Notes: generated from the letters alone by a model not told the origin. Positions 47,495 through 57,730 are shown, counted from the stretch's first letter. The stretch: DNA of 64,000 nucleotides from Paracoccus caeni (GCF_016629665.1 NZ_JAEPRQ010000001.1:372001-436000), one strand, 5' to 3'. A program made the numbers and translations.

Positions 47495-48292
47495 ATGTTA
47501 GCTCAAATCGACCCTAACCCTGAGCGAGCGAAACGCATCGTGACCATTCACCATGATTGGGACAAGGCCGAAGCGGCACGCCTGAACAGGCTGACGTCGC
47601 CGAAAATGGCATGGTTTATGGGCGAAGCCAGTGCCGCCGGCGTCGAGCCGATGCCGCTGGGCAAACGCATTTTCGACCTCTCTCTGGTGTTGGTTCTGCT
47701 GATTCCCTTGTCGGTGGTGATGGTGATCGTCTCGCTGATGCTGCTGATCATGCAGGGGCGGCCGATTTTTTATACTGCGCACCGGATGCGTGCGCCGGGT
47801 CAGGCCTTCACGCAGTTGAAGTTCCGCACGATGCTGCGGGAAGAGGATGATTTCGGCGCAACCGGCGCGCACAAGCATTGGCGCATCACGCCTTTGGGAC
47901 ATTTCCTGCGCCGCACCCGCATTGATGAGCTGCCGCAACTGTTCAACATCCTGCGCGGCGATATGAGCTTCGTCGGCCCGCGCCCGCCCTTGCGCGAATA
48001 TGTCGAGCGTTTTCCGGCGGTCTATACGCAGGTGCTGAAAAGCCGCCCCGGCGTGACCGGCCTTGCGACACTGATCTATCACCGCCACGAAGACCGCATT
48101 CTCGCTAGCTGTAGAAGTGCCGAAGCGACCGAGAAGGCCTATTACCGCCGCTGTCTTCCCGCCAAACTGAAGATCGACCTGATTTATCAGCGGCATCGTG
48201 ACATGCGGCTGGACCTTTGGATTTTGTGGAACACGCTGAAGATCGTTTTCTTCCGCAAGGACGAACGCCCGCGCCGCAACGGTCGCGGCTAG
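47495..48292 (+). CDS. Bacterial sugar transferase (polyprenyl-phosphate sugar phosphotransferase)
   Basis: A 265-residue membrane enzyme that starts synthesis of an exopolysaccharide or O-unit by moving a sugar phosphate to undecaprenyl phosphate. One hydrophobic segment (residues about 65-90) precedes the catalytic part with KRIFDLSLVLVLLIPL and KFRTMLREEDD, then RRTRIDELPQLFNILRGDMSFVGPRPP, the family core. Several in-frame starts exist (47318, 47435, 47495); 47495 leaves a short cytosolic leader and no overlap with the divergent stress gene. No other polysaccharide genes are nearby. Confidence 0.85.
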   Translation: MLAQIDPNPERAKRIVTIHHDWDKAEAARLNRLTSPKMAWFMGEASAAGVEPMPLGKRIFDLSLVLVLLIPLSVVMVIVSLMLLIMQGRPIFYTAHRMRAPGQAFTQLKFRTMLREEDDFGATGAHKHWRITPLGHFLRRTRIDELPQLFNILRGDMSFVGPRPPLREYVERFPAVYTQVLKSRPGVTGLATLIYHRHEDRILASCRSAEATEKAYYRRCLPAKLKIDLIYQRHRDMRLDLWILWNTLKIVFFRKDERPRRNGRG

Positions 48293-48298
48293 ATCGTC

Positions 48299-49084
48299 TT
48301 AGTCGGTCTGCGCAAACGGATCGCGCGGATAGCCAACCCCCGTCAGATAAAGCCCATGCGGCGGGCAAACCGGCCCGCATTCGGCCCGATCCCGCGCCGC
48401 CAGTGACGTTGCCACGCGGTCGGGGCTCCATGATCCTGCGCCCACCCTTTCCAGCGTCCCCACGATCGAGCGGACCTGATTGTGCAGGAACGACCGGGCG
48501 CGCAGGAAGAATCGGTATTCCCGCCCATGAGGTATCTCGATTTCCTCGATCCGAATCTCGTCCAGCGATTTCAGCGGGCTTTTCGCCTGACAGATCGAGG
48601 ACCGGAAGGTGGTGAAATCATGCTGCCCGATCAAATGCGCCGCGCCTTCGCGCATCAGTTCGGCGTTGAGCGGGTTCAGAACCTGCCAGACCCTGCCTCG
48701 CCCATGCGTCAAAGGTGCCCGCCGCGCCACGAGGCGGAACATGTAGAGCCGCTCGGTCGCAGAGAAGCGGGCGTGGAAATCCTCTTCAACCGGCGCAGCT
48801 TCCAGAACGGCGACCGGCGCGGGTTTCAGGTGAAAGTTCAGCGCCTCGGCCAGCCGGAACGTATCCCAGTCCCGCAGCAGATCGGCGTGGGCAACCTGCC
48901 CGGTCGCATGCACGCCCGCATCGGTCCGCCCCGCTGCGGCGATCCGTGCGCCGTCGGCGAAACCGGGGTCCAGCTTTGCCAGCGCGGTTTCGACCGTCTC
49001 CTGCACCGAGGGTTGATCGGCCTGAGCCTGCCATCCGGCAAACGGCCTGCCGTCATATTCGATCTTCAGCGCGTAACGCGGCAT
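48299..49084 (-). CDS. truA: tRNA pseudouridine synthase A
   Basis: A 261-residue enzyme that makes pseudouridine at positions 38-40 of tRNAs. The start [19 protein letters not shown] and the catalytic aspartate in [17 protein letters not shown] are clear, and [17 protein letters not shown] follows. It lies 3 bases after the XpaC-like gene on the same strand and converges on the sugar transferase. Confidence 0.95.
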   Translation of the reverse strand: MPRYALKIEYDGRPFAGWQAQADQPSVQETVETALAKLDPGFADGARIAAAGRTDAGVHATGQVAHADLLRDWDTFRLAEALNFHLKPAPVAVLEAAPVEEDFHARFSATERLYMFRLVARRAPLTHGRGRVWQVLNPLNAELMREGAAHLIGQHDFTTFRSSICQAKSPLKSLDEIRIEEIEIPHGREYRFFLRARSFLHNQVRSIVGTLERVGAGSWSPDRVATSLAARDRAECGPVCPPHGLYLTGVGYPRDPFAQTD

Positions 49085-49087
49085 TGC

Positions 49088-50062
49088 CTAACGGGTCTTT
49101 TCTTTCGTCACATCATAGGACAGCAGATCGTCCAGCGTCTGCGCCTGGTCCGAGACCAGCGCCTTCGGCTCCGTCTCGGGCTGGACACCCTCGCGCATCA
49201 GCCGGTCGCGCAGGACCGAGATTTCGATGTCCAGATCGCTGCGGTCGCTGTCCAGAAGTTTGCGTGACTTTGCTTTGAAATCTTTTTCCAAATCGTCGAG
49301 GAATGTCTCATAGGATGCCCTGACCGACGCATCGCGGGTTCGGCCATAAAGGCTTGCGAACTTCACCGTCGCGTCGCGGGCACCCATCAGGTAGATGCCC
49401 ATATAGCGCCGCGCGCCCGACAGATCGCCTGGATTGTCGCGCACCCTGTCGAAAAGCCCCTCGACCGTTGCGGCGAAGCGATCCACCCGCCGCTCAAGCT
49501 GCAGATCCCCGGCGCGCAGGATGGCATCGCGCATCTGGTCCAGCAGATCCTCGGCCTCTTGAATCATGCGATGGGCACGGTCCTGCTGAAAGTCATCGAC
49601 CCCGGTCGCGCCCTTGTCGCGCATCGGATCGGTGCCGAAGGAAAGGACATGCAGGATCATCCCCGCGACACCGACCAGCACGCCGTCAGTCAGGACGCCG
49701 GGTTCGGCCACGCCAATGCCCAGACCAAGCGCGGCCAGAACGCCACCGAACAGCTTGCGCGGAATGGCGGGGCGCTTGGCGACGCGGCGCACTTCATAGG
49801 CGGCTTCGGCGACCAGACCTTCGCGCGTCATCCACATGCCCGAGGCGATGAGGCCGAAGGCCGCCAGATCGGTGAACATGCCGGTGGGAGATTGGAAAAA
49901 GGCCAGCGCGAGGAACGGAGACGACGCGATCGTCACCCATTTCGGCCTTCCCGCAAGGCGGTGGCGAATGCGCGGTTCGGGCAGGGTCTGCTGGACCTCT
50001 GCATTGCGATGATCGCGCCGGGAACCGTCGGGCGAATAGCGTCCGCCAAAGCGTTCTGACAT
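49088..50062 (-). CDS. XpaC-like 5-bromo-4-chloroindolyl phosphate hydrolysis family protein
   Basis: A 324-residue protein of the XpaC family, whose function is not established; the name reflects an effect on X-phos staining. Two hydrophobic segments (WVTIASSPFLALAFF and FGGVLAALGLGIGVAEPGVLTDGVLVGV) precede a helical charged C-terminal part (about 150-324) rich in Arg/Asp/Leu, probably coiled coil. XpaC is often linked with TelA-type tellurite proteins, but none is seen here. The start at 50062 is MSERFGG. Confidence 0.8.
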   Translation of the reverse strand: MSERFGGRYSPDGSRRDHRNAEVQQTLPEPRIRHRLAGRPKWVTIASSPFLALAFFQSPTGMFTDLAAFGLIASGMWMTREGLVAEAAYEVRRVAKRPAIPRKLFGGVLAALGLGIGVAEPGVLTDGVLVGVAGMILHVLSFGTDPMRDKGATGVDDFQQDRAHRMIQEAEDLLDQMRDAILRAGDLQLERRVDRFAATVEGLFDRVRDNPGDLSGARRYMGIYLMGARDATVKFASLYGRTRDASVRASYETFLDDLEKDFKAKSRKLLDSDRSDLDIEISVLRDRLMREGVQPETEPKALVSDQAQTLDDLLSYDVTKEKTR

Positions 50063-50072
50063 GCCGCCGCCC

Positions 50073-50156
50073 CTAGCCCGCACCGACCAGCGACGCGTAA
50101 AGCGCCAGCAGGACCAGAAGGTAAAAGCTCAGCCTTTGCACGGCGTTGCGCGACAT
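50073..50156 (-). CDS. 27-residue single-pass membrane peptide
   Basis: A very short frame: MSRNAVQRLSF followed by a hydrophobic stretch (YLLVLLALYASLVGAG) to the C-terminus. A strong ribosome site (AGGAAAGAG) ends directly at the ATG region, and the stop lies 10 bases before the XpaC-like start, so it is well placed as an upstream gene in the same unit. Basic N-terminus plus one hydrophobic helix fits a small inner-membrane protein. Conservation would need checking. Confidence 0.55.
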   Translation of the reverse strand: MSRNAVQRLSFYLLVLLALYASLVGAG

Positions 50157-50240
50157 CTCTTTCCTTTCCCGTGATGGCCGGAATGGCCAAGTCTTCGTCT
50201 ATATCGGTATCGCCCTGCCGTTTGCAAAGACGAAACCGGA

Positions 50241-51227
50241 TCAGGCGGTCATGAACAGGCGATCAAGCGCCTGATCAAGTGGCGCAGGATCGTCCAGCGC
50301 CAGCCTGACCGGCAGCGCCATGACCTTCGGGCGAAAACTGCGCGGCAGGCGGGCGGCATCCTTCTCGGTCGTGACAAGCTGGGCGTTCTGCATCCGCGCC
50401 TCGGTTTCCAGTCGGGTCAGCAGGGCAGTGGTGAAGGGCTGATGATCGTCCAGCGCTTCGCCCCTGACCACCTCTGCGCCAAGTGCTGTCAGGGTGGCGA
50501 AGAATTTCTCGGGGTGGCCGATGCCGGCGAAGGCAAGGAGGCGATGGCCCTGCCAGTCAAAGCCCATCTGCAACGGCTGCAATTGACCGCGAAGATGCGG
50601 GGGGGCATCGGGTGGCGGGGTGAACTGCGCCTGCGCCTCTGGGGTGCCGATCGACAGCAGCAGATCGGCGCGGGCAAGGCCGGCGGGCACGGGTTCACGC
50701 AGCGGGCCTGCGGGAAGGCACAGCCCGTTGCCGAAGCCCTTCGCCGCATCGACCACCACCACCGACAGATCATGTGCCAGTGCCGGGTCTTGAAGGCCGT
50801 CATCCAGCAGGATCGCCTGCGCCCCGGCATGTGCAGCGGCCTCGGCCCCCGCGCGGCGGTCGTCGCTGACCCAGACCGGCCCGAATGCGGCCATTAGCAG
50901 CGGCTCATCCCCGGTCAGCGCCGCATCGTGGCGCGCCTCGTCCACCTGCAGCACGCCCTTGGCGCTGCCGCCATAGCCGCGTGAGACCACATGTACGGCG
51001 ATCCCCCGCGCCTGCAATTGTTGCTGCAGGAAGATGACCGTCGGCGTCTTGCCGGTCCCGCCCGCATTCAGATTGCCGACGCAGATCACCGGAACGCCAA
51101 CCCGCGCCCGTGCGCCCGATGCCAGCCTGCGTGCCGTCGCCCGGGCGTAAAGCGCCCCAAGCGGCGACAGCAGCCGCGCCCGAAGATCGGGCGGACGCTG
51201 ATACCAGAATGAGGGCGCGCGCATCAT
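50241..51227 (-). CDS. lpxK: Tetraacyldisaccharide 4'-kinase
   Basis: A 328-residue inner-membrane kinase that adds the 4' phosphate in lipid A synthesis. [22 protein letters not shown] begins the family core, followed by the P-loop [11 protein letters not shown] and the conserved [20 protein letters not shown]. The start at 51227 overlaps the waaA stop by 4 bases. It belongs to the DUF4170-waaA-lpxK group found in Rhodobacteraceae. Confidence 0.94.
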   Translation of the reverse strand: MMRAPSFWYQRPPDLRARLLSPLGALYARATARRLASGARARVGVPVICVGNLNAGGTGKTPTVIFLQQQLQARGIAVHVVSRGYGGSAKGVLQVDEARHDAALTGDEPLLMAAFGPVWVSDDRRAGAEAAAHAGAQAILLDDGLQDPALAHDLSVVVVDAAKGFGNGLCLPAGPLREPVPAGLARADLLLSIGTPEAQAQFTPPPDAPPHLRGQLQPLQMGFDWQGHRLLAFAGIGHPEKFFATLTALGAEVVRGEALDDHQPFTTALLTRLETEARMQNAQLVTTEKDAARLPRSFRPKVMALPVRLALDDPAPLDQALDRLFMTA

Positions 51228-52405
51228 GTTGTCTTGGCCTCGTTCAGCGCGGCAAGAACCGGCGCGCAGATCCGCATGGTCACATCGGCGCCGCCGGTGC
51301 TGACGGTCCAAGCATTGCTGGCCAGTGTCGCGATCAGTTCGGGCTGCGTCAACTCGGCCACCGCCGTCGCCAGTTCCTCGGCATTGGCAACCTGCCGCGA
51401 GGCCGAGGCACCCTGCAATTGCTGCCATTCGGTCGCGAATTGCCCGACTGCGGGGCCGTGGACGATGGCGGAACCAAGCGCCGCAGGCTCGAACGGGTGG
51501 CGGGCGGCGGTGTCGTTGTCGGTCAGCGTGCCGCCCAGATAGGTGACGGGGGCAAGGCGATACCACAACCCCATCTCGGTCGGGCCGTCGGTGATCATCA
51601 CATGGATGTCGTCCATCGGGTCTTCGTCCAACTGCCGCTGCGCGACATTGAGGCCCGAGGCTTCAAGCTGTTCCGCCAGCGCCGGTGCCCGGTCCGCATC
51701 AAGCGGCGCGAGAAACAGAAGCGCACGGTGCGACTGGCGCAGGGCGGCCTGATGGGCTTCGATCACCGCCTGCTCCTCGTCCTCGGGGATCGAGGCTGCG
51801 AACCATGCGTGACGCCCGCTGAGCAGTTCGGCCAGTGCGCTGCGTTCACCCTCGGAACAGGGCAGGGGATCGCGGATTTCTGCGACCGGCCCGGTCATCA
51901 CCACGCGAGAGGCGCGCGCGCCCATGCGATAGGCAACCTGCTGGCTGGCGGCATCGGTCACAAGGACCGCTTGCATGTCGCGCAGCAATTCCCGCCGCAT
52001 CGCGCCACGCAGGGACCAGCCAGCATCCTGCGGGTCAAGCCGCGCTTCGGCCAGAATGACGGGCAAACCGCTGTTTCGTGCCGCCGTCACCAAAGCTGCG
52101 GGGAAATCCGATCCCAGAAGCAGCAGAACAGTTGGCGAGATGGCGGCGATCAGCGCCTCGGCGGTGGCAAGATTGCCGCCCGGATCTTCGAGATCCTCAC
52201 CAATCCGCAGGATGTGCAGGTCGGGCCGCGCCTTCAGCAGGCGTCGCTGAACCTGCGCGGCGGCGACCTGCGCATCTTCGGCCACATGCATGACAACGAT
52301 CGGGCCTTGCCCATGCGGAGGCTCGAACGCGACGCCGGACGGACCTGCCTTGCGCAGTTCCAGCCACAGGGCCAGCCGCCCGATCCCCCATCCTCCCGGT
52401 GCCAT
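51224..52405 (-). CDS. waaA: 3-deoxy-D-manno-octulosonic acid (Kdo) transferase, divergent N-terminus
   Basis: A 393-residue GT30-type transferase that moves Kdo to lipid A. The C-terminal half is clear: [19 protein letters not shown], then YLGGTL and [16 protein letters not shown]. The middle domain ([17 protein letters not shown]) also matches. At the N-terminus, the place where WaaA enzymes usually carry the HAASVGE catalytic motif reads [16 protein letters not shown] instead, so the usual Glu position is not obvious. No room exists for a longer start, since the DUF4170 stop is only 25 bases upstream. Confidence 0.82.
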   Translation of the reverse strand: MAPGGWGIGRLALWLELRKAGPSGVAFEPPHGQGPIVVMHVAEDAQVAAAQVQRRLLKARPDLHILRIGEDLEDPGGNLATAEALIAAISPTVLLLLGSDFPAALVTAARNSGLPVILAEARLDPQDAGWSLRGAMRRELLRDMQAVLVTDAASQQVAYRMGARASRVVMTGPVAEIRDPLPCSEGERSALAELLSGRHAWFAASIPEDEEQAVIEAHQAALRQSHRALLFLAPLDADRAPALAEQLEASGLNVAQRQLDEDPMDDIHVMITDGPTEMGLWYRLAPVTYLGGTLTDNDTAARHPFEPAALGSAIVHGPAVGQFATEWQQLQGASASRQVANAEELATAVAELTQPELIATLASNAWTVSTGGADVTMRICAPVLAALNEAKTT

Positions 52406-52430
52406 GCCAGACCACCCGTCGCGACGGGCC

Positions 52431-52682
52431 TTAGCCCTTCACGTCCAGCTCTTCGGTCGGGCCGCCGGGCTTTTCCTCATCCCGAAGGCGGTGCAGGTGG
52501 GCGATGAAATAGCGGGTCTGGGCGCTGTCCACCGTGCGCTGCGCTTCGGCTTTCCATGCGGAATAGGCGGCCTCATAGTTCGGGAAGATGCCGACGATGT
52601 GGATATTGTCGGTATCGCGGAACTGGGTCGATTGGGTGTCAGTCAGCTCGCCGCCGAAGACGAGGTGCAGGCGTTGGCTCAT
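52431..52682 (-). CDS. DUF4170 family protein
   Basis: An 83-residue cytosolic protein starting RLHLVFGGELTDTQSTQF, with IVGIFPNYEAAYSAWKAEAQRT in the middle. DUF4170 genes often precede waaA in alphaproteobacteria, as here. Function unknown; a role in lipopolysaccharide synthesis is only suggested by this position. Confidence 0.85.
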   Translation of the reverse strand: MSQRLHLVFGGELTDTQSTQFRDTDNIHIVGIFPNYEAAYSAWKAEAQRTVDSAQTRYFIAHLHRLRDEEKPGGPTEELDVKG

Positions 52683-52802
52683 AGGTGCCTCCGATAGTTA
52701 GGTTGCGCGCGGAACCTAGCGCGCGGGCCGCGCAAGATGAAGCCGCATTCTGGTGCCGCGGGCGGTCTTGCAGCTATTTGGCCAAGGAAGAAGCAGCGCT
52801 GG

Positions 52803-53216
52803 TCAAAGACCCGCCAGTTCCATTACCACGGCCCATTCCTCGGCCGTGACCGGCTGCACCGACAGGCGGGTATTGTTGACCAGCGCCATGTTTTTCAGGC
52901 GCGGCTCGGCCTTGGCCTGATCCAGCGTCACCGGCTTTGGCAGCGGTTTCACCGCCTTCACATCGACACATTCCCACCGCGCATCCTCGGTGGTGCTGTC
53001 GGGATGGATTTCGTTCGCCACCTCGACGATGCCGACGGCTTCCTTGCCGATATTCGAATGGTAGAACAGCCCAAGATCGCCCTTTTTCATGGCGCGCATG
53101 AAGTTGCGCGCCTGATAGTTGCGCACGCCGTTCCATTCTTCGGCATTGCCACCCTTGGCGACCAGATCGTCCCAGCCGAAGACATCGGGTTCGGATTTGA
53201 ACAGCCAGTATTGCAT
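52803..53216 (-). CDS. EVE domain-containing protein
   Basis: A 137-residue EVE (PUA-like) domain protein: QYWLFKSEPDVFGWDDL at the N-terminus, GVRNYQARNFMRAMKKGDLGLFYHS in the middle. EVE domains bind modified nucleotides in nucleic acids; the cellular role of single-domain forms is not clear. The start codon overlaps the yciI stop by 1 base (TGATG), so it is translationally coupled. Confidence 0.88.
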   Translation of the reverse strand: MQYWLFKSEPDVFGWDDLVAKGGNAEEWNGVRNYQARNFMRAMKKGDLGLFYHSNIGKEAVGIVEVANEIHPDSTTEDARWECVDVKAVKPLPKPVTLDQAKAEPRLKNMALVNNTRLSVQPVTAEEWAVVMELAGL

Positions 53217-53488
53217 CAGCCGATCACCTTCTTCCATTCGATCACCTCGACAGCCTGAAACAAGCCCGCGCCCGTATAGGGATCATTCGCCGCCCAATCC
53301 TGTGCCGCCGCCAGATCGACCGCTTCGAGGATGATCAGCGAGCCGCGCATCTCTCCCTCTTCGATCAGCGGCCCGGCCATCAGCACAAGGCCGGTGCGCG
53401 CGATATAGTCCAGATGCGCTTGACGGGTGTCCAGACGGGTCTGCAACGCGCCGGGCTTGTCCCGGCAGATCACGGCAAAGAGCGCCAT
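53216..53488 (-). CDS. YciI family protein
   Basis: A 90-residue dimeric alpha/beta-barrel protein of the YciI-like family. ALFAVICRDKPGALQTRLDTRQAHLDYI starts it, and GPLIEEGEMRGSLIILEA carries family positions. The His in RQAHLDY and the Asp in NDPYTGAGLF fit the putative active site. Function unknown. It starts 0 bases after gpsA and shares the gpsA-tsaD transcript. Confidence 0.87.
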   Translation of the reverse strand: MALFAVICRDKPGALQTRLDTRQAHLDYIARTGLVLMAGPLIEEGEMRGSLIILEAVDLAAAQDWAANDPYTGAGLFQAVEVIEWKKVIG

Positions 53489-54430
53489 TCATTCCTCCTT
53501 CAGCGGTCGGGTCATCAGATGGGCAGCGGCCGTTTCCACGGAAACGCTGCCCTCGGAAAGCTTCGCCACCATCGCGGCGATGGGCATATCCTCGCCCAGT
53601 TTTGCGGCAAGCGCGGTGACGGCACGGGCGGTGGCCGCGCCTTCGACGGTGGTGGTGGGGTCGAAGGCTTCGCCCCGGCCAAGCGCCTGCCCGAAACGGA
53701 AGTTCCGCGACTGGGCCGAGGTGCAGGTCAGCGTCAGATCGCCAAGGCCGGAGAGGCCGGTCAGCGTCTCGGGTCGCGCGCCAAGGCGAGTCGCCATGCG
53801 GGTCATCTCGGCAAAGCCGCGGGTGATGATGGCGGCGCGGGCGCTGTCGCCAAAGCCTGCGCCGATAACCACGCCAGCGGCAATGGCGATCACGTTCTTC
53901 AATGCGCCGCCAAGCTCTGCCCCCGTCACGTCGGTCGTGCGATAGAGCCGAAGAACCGGGGTGGAAAGCGCCGCCTGCAAATCATGTCCGGCATCCGCGT
54001 CAGCGCAGGAGAGCGTCAGGGCGGTCGGCAAACCGCGCGCGATGTCGGCGGCGAAAGAGGGTCCGGTAAGGACGGCCACGGTCGCCGCAGGACAGGCCTC
54101 GGAAATCAGCGCCGAGGGTCCGGTGAGGCGGGTCAGATCGATGCCTTTGGCGGTGCTGACCAGACGCTTGCCGTCCAACATCCGCGCATTCGCGGCAAGG
54201 AAAGCGCCCAGCGATTGCGCCGGAACCGCCAGCAACAGGGTTTCCGCCTGCACCGCGCTAGCCAGATCGTTGGTGATGTTGATGTTATCGGGCAGGGTCA
54301 CGCCGGGCAGGCGCGGGTTCTCTCGTCCCCAGCCGGTATCGCGTCCCCACAGCGTCACCGCGCCATTGGCCGACAGCGCTACCGCCAAAGCGGTCCCGAA
54401 TGCGCCCGCGCCAAGGATCGCCACGCTCAT
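53489..54430 (-). CDS. gpsA: Glycerol-3-phosphate dehydrogenase [NAD(P)+]
   Basis: A 313-residue dehydrogenase that makes sn-glycerol-3-phosphate for phospholipids. The NAD(P) loop [20 protein letters not shown] starts the protein, then [17 protein letters not shown] and the catalytic-lysine region [18 protein letters not shown], and [20 protein letters not shown]. Its start overlaps the tsaD stop by 4 bases. The tsaD-gpsA-yciI order is known from many alphaproteobacteria. Confidence 0.95.
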   Translation of the reverse strand: MSVAILGAGAFGTALAVALSANGAVTLWGRDTGWGRENPRLPGVTLPDNINITNDLASAVQAETLLLAVPAQSLGAFLAANARMLDGKRLVSTAKGIDLTRLTGPSALISEACPAATVAVLTGPSFAADIARGLPTALTLSCADADAGHDLQAALSTPVLRLYRTTDVTGAELGGALKNVIAIAAGVVIGAGFGDSARAAIITRGFAEMTRMATRLGARPETLTGLSGLGDLTLTCTSAQSRNFRFGQALGRGEAFDPTTTVEGAATARAVTALAAKLGEDMPIAAMVAKLSEGSVSVETAAAHLMTRPLKEE

Positions 54431-55494
54431 GCCTTAGCCCCCTTCTTGCCGCCGCCCAGCATCGGTGCGGCGCTGCTATCCAAGGGCCAGCGCGGACGGG
54501 CCTGCAAGTCCATGCCGTCGCGATGCCCCTGCCGGAACCGCTCGATCCCGGCCCAAGCGATCATCGCGCCGTTATCGGTGCAAAGGCTCAGCGGCGGGGC
54601 TAGGAACCGGGCGCCCGCCTCGTCCGCGATCGGCTCTAAAGCCCCTCGGATGCTCTGGTTCGCGGCAACGCCCCCGGCAACGGCGATGACCGGAACCGGA
54701 TGGGCGGCCAGCGCGCGGCGGGTTTTTTCGGCCAGAACATCGGCGACGGCAGACTGGAACGCGGCGCACAGATCGCGACGGTCGGTCTGGCGCAGGCCGC
54801 CTTGTTCGGCGATCAACTGATCGCGCAGGCGCAGGGCCGCCGTTTTCAGTCCCGAAAAGGACATGTCGAAACCGGGCCGGTCCAGCAGCGGGCGCGGCAG
54901 ATCGAAGCGGTCGGGATCGCCCAATGCCGCCTCTGCCTCGACCGAGGGGCCGCCGGGTTGCGGCAGAGCCAGCAGTTTCGCCAGCTTGTCGAACGCCTCG
55001 CCCGGCGCGTCGTCGATGGTGCCGCCGATGCGGGTGAAATCCTCGGGCCCATCGACGCGCAGGAACTGGCAATGCCCGCCCGAGACCAGCAGCATCAGGT
55101 AAGGATACTCGACGCCATCCGTCAGGCGCGGCGTCAGCGCGTGGCCCGCCAGATGGTTCACCCCGACCAGCGGCAAGCCCGCACCGGCAGCGATTCCCTT
55201 GGCGCACATCACCCCGGCCATCACGCCGCCGATCAGCCCCGGTCCCGCCGTCACCGCAACGCCGGTCATATCGGCCAGCGTCACGCCTGCTTTCGCCAGC
55301 GCCTCTTCGACCGCCAAATCCAGCCGCTCGGCATGGGCGCGGGCGGCGATTTCAGGGACGACGCCGCCGAAATCGGCATGCAACGCGGTCTGGCTGCTGA
55401 CGACCGAGGCCAGAATCCGCCCCTCGCCGGTCACGATGGCGGCGGCGGTATCGTCGCAACTGCTTTCGATGCCAAGAAAGACGATCTCGTTCAT
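54427..55494 (-). CDS. tsaD: tRNA N6-adenosine threonylcarbamoyltransferase TsaD
   Basis: A 355-residue catalytic subunit of t6A synthesis. The start [16 protein letters not shown] and the iron/zinc-binding histidines in [11 protein letters not shown] are present, as is [24 protein letters not shown] is the nucleotide region. The start at 55494 begins the conserved part; a frame to 55560 would overlap the divergent hemD start. TsaB is encoded at 45714 in this window. Confidence 0.96.
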   Translation of the reverse strand: MNEIVFLGIESSCDDTAAAIVTGEGRILASVVSSQTALHADFGGVVPEIAARAHAERLDLAVEEALAKAGVTLADMTGVAVTAGPGLIGGVMAGVMCAKGIAAGAGLPLVGVNHLAGHALTPRLTDGVEYPYLMLLVSGGHCQFLRVDGPEDFTRIGGTIDDAPGEAFDKLAKLLALPQPGGPSVEAEAALGDPDRFDLPRPLLDRPGFDMSFSGLKTAALRLRDQLIAEQGGLRQTDRRDLCAAFQSAVADVLAEKTRRALAAHPVPVIAVAGGVAANQSIRGALEPIADEAGARFLAPPLSLCTDNGAMIAWAGIERFRQGHRDGMDLQARPRWPLDSSAAPMLGGGKKGAKA

Positions 55495-55559
55495 GCTCTT
55501 GTCGGACGGGAAAATGGTGCTTACGCCTGATGGCCTAACATTGACCACACGGGAAGCCA

Positions 55560-56258
55560 ATGGCGACAGATGCCGCGCCCCTTCTGCTGCTGACCCGACC
55601 GCAGGCGGATTCGGAACGCTTCGCGGCGATGCTACCGGAATGGCCGGCGGTGATCTCGCCCATTCTGCGGATCGAGCCGGTGGCGCACGATGCCGACCTG
55701 CGCGCGGCGGAAGGGTTGGTCTTCACCTCGTCCCATGCGGTCGGATTTGCCGGGCCGGGCAGGGGGCGGCTGGCGCTGTGCGTGGGTGGCCGGACCGGCG
55801 CGATCGCGCGGCAGGCGGGCTTTGATGTGCGCGAGGGGAACGGCTTTGCCGAAAGCCTGTTGCCGCTAATCAAGGCGTCGCCGGTGCCGCTGATCCATCC
55901 CCACGGGCGGCATCTGGCGAAGGTTCTGCCGGTGCCGGGCGTGGTCGTCTATGACCAGATCGCGCTGCCCCTGTCGGATGCGGCGAGGGCGTTGCTGGCC
56001 GGGGATGCGCCTCTGGTTCTGCCGCTGTTCTCGCCCCGCTCGGCCCGGCTGCTTGCGGCCGAGGCGCGGCAGGCGCGGGCGCCGATCTGGACCGTGGCAA
56101 TCAGCGCGGCGGCGTTGGCGGCGTGGGATGCGGACAGTGCGGGCCATGCCGTAGCTGCGCGCCCGGATGCCAAGGCGATGGCGGCGGCGATCCGGCTGTT
56201 GCCGGTGGCGGAACATAATGCCCGACGGCGGGTTGAGCAGCGGAACGCGCCTGATTAG
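55560..56258 (+). CDS. hemD: Uroporphyrinogen-III synthase
   Basis: A 232-residue enzyme that closes hydroxymethylbilane into uroporphyrinogen III. HemD proteins diverge strongly, but [14 protein letters not shown] at the start, [33 protein letters not shown] and [14 protein letters not shown] fit the family. Its position directly before the Mic60-like and hemY genes supports the call. It is divergent from tsaD, with 65 bases between. Confidence 0.87.
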   Translation: MATDAAPLLLLTRPQADSERFAAMLPEWPAVISPILRIEPVAHDADLRAAEGLVFTSSHAVGFAGPGRGRLALCVGGRTGAIARQAGFDVREGNGFAESLLPLIKASPVPLIHPHGRHLAKVLPVPGVVVYDQIALPLSDAARALLAGDAPLVLPLFSPRSARLLAAEARQARAPIWTVAISAAALAAWDADSAGHAVAARPDAKAMAAAIRLLPVAEHNARRRVEQRNAPD

Positions 56259-56292
56259 GCTGGCGTAAAGCCGCACGGGCAAAAGCGCCCGG

Positions 56293-57720
56293 ATGGCAGC
56301 GATGACGGGGACCGACGTGAAAAAGCCAGAAGACGCCAGAAATTCCAGCAAATCCAAGGCTTCCGGGACCGACGATCCCTCCGCTCCGGTGAAACTGCAG
56401 GCTGCCAAGCCGGGAATCATTGCCAGCACCGATACTGGGCCGGGCGACGGAACCGCCGCCGCAGCGGGCGGGGGCGAGATCAAGCCCGCAAGTTCGACAC
56501 TGGTTGGCGACGGCAACAATGGGCGACCCGCCGCCGAGCCGAAGCCCGCTGCCGCAAAAGCGACCACATCTGCTGGAAAAGATGCGCCGAAGGCCACGCC
56601 ATTCGCGAAGACGGAGCCGGTGGCCGAAAAGCCCGCCGAAAAGTCTGCCGAGAAACCCGCAACGAAACCCGCCGACAAGCCTGCCGAGAAGCCGAATGAG
56701 AAACCTGCAATCGCCGCCGTGCCCGCGCCGGTGACGGTGAAGAAAACCGGCTTTTGGCCGGTCCTGTTGGGCGGCGTCTGTGCCGCAGCGATTGGTGCCG
56801 CCGCAACCATCTGGGCGCTGCCGCATCTGCCCGCCTCATGGCTTCCCGAACAGCCCGCCGCGCCGGAAACAACGGTCGATACCGCCGCTATCGAGGCAGG
56901 TGCAGTCGCCGCCGCCGAAGCCGCCATGGATCAGCGGATCGCGGCGCTGCGTGCCGAACTGGAAGCTGCACCCGCAGTCGAAGGTGACGACGGTGCGGCT
57001 TTGGCCGAGTTGCGCCAGCAGCTTCAGGATCAGGCCGCCCGGATCGAGGAACTGGCGATTGCGCCTGCGGCCTCTGGCGGCGTTCCCGACGATACCGAAG
57101 CCCGCATTGAGGCGCTGACCCAACAGGCCGCAGCGCTGGAACAGCAGATCCAAAGCTCTGCCCAGCAGGTTCAGACCCAGATCAGCGAGGCTCAGGCCGA
57201 GGCGCAGCGACTGCAGGAAGCCGCCGAGGGCAGTACCCGCCGGGCCGAGGCCGTGGCCGCCATTGCCTCTTTGCAATCGGCGCTGGATCAGGGCGTCACC
57301 GCCGAAGATGCGCAACAGACCCTTGAAGGCGCGGGGATCGAGACCCCCGAGGCATTGAGCCGCGAGATTGCAAGCCTCGACAGTCTGAAGACCACCTTTG
57401 GCGATGCCGCCCGCGCCGCCCTTCGCGCTTCGCTGCGTGAGGAAAGCGCCAGCGGCGGTGGCAATGTGCTGACGAACTTCCTGCGCGCCCAGACCGGCGC
57501 CCGCTCGGTCGAGCCGCGCGAGGGGGATGATGCGGACGCGATCCTGTCCCGCGCCAATGCCGAGGTCGAGGCGGGCCGGATCGGTGCCGCTTTGGAGCAG
57601 ATTTCCGCCTTGTCTGACGCAGCAAAGGCCGCGCCCGATATGGCAGGATGGATCGACCGGGCCACCGCCTATCGCGACGCGCAGGCGGCCTTGTCCGATT
57701 TGTCGACCCCTTCGAATTGA
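56293..57720 (+). CDS. Mic60/mitofilin-like inner membrane protein (COG4223)
   Basis: A 475-residue protein with an acidic, Ala/Pro/Lys-rich cytosolic N-terminal part that contains short repeats (AEKPAEKSAEKPATKPADKP), one membrane helix (residues about 155-180: FWPVLLGGVCAAAIGAAATIWAL), a long coiled coil (about 200-340) and a mitofilin-signature-like C-terminus (GARSVEPREGDDADAILSRANAEVEAGRI). This is the alphaproteobacterial counterpart of mitochondrial Mic60, which shapes membrane folds. Placement between hemD and hemY is typical. Confidence 0.85.
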   Translation: MAAMTGTDVKKPEDARNSSKSKASGTDDPSAPVKLQAAKPGIIASTDTGPGDGTAAAAGGGEIKPASSTLVGDGNNGRPAAEPKPAAAKATTSAGKDAPKATPFAKTEPVAEKPAEKSAEKPATKPADKPAEKPNEKPAIAAVPAPVTVKKTGFWPVLLGGVCAAAIGAAATIWALPHLPASWLPEQPAAPETTVDTAAIEAGAVAAAEAAMDQRIAALRAELEAAPAVEGDDGAALAELRQQLQDQAARIEELAIAPAASGGVPDDTEARIEALTQQAAALEQQIQSSAQQVQTQISEAQAEAQRLQEAAEGSTRRAEAVAAIASLQSALDQGVTAEDAQQTLEGAGIETPEALSREIASLDSLKTTFGDAARAALRASLREESASGGGNVLTNFLRAQTGARSVEPREGDDADAILSRANAEVEAGRIGAALEQISALSDAAKAAPDMAGWIDRATAYRDAQAALSDLSTPSN

Positions 57721-57730
57721 GAGCCACGCC

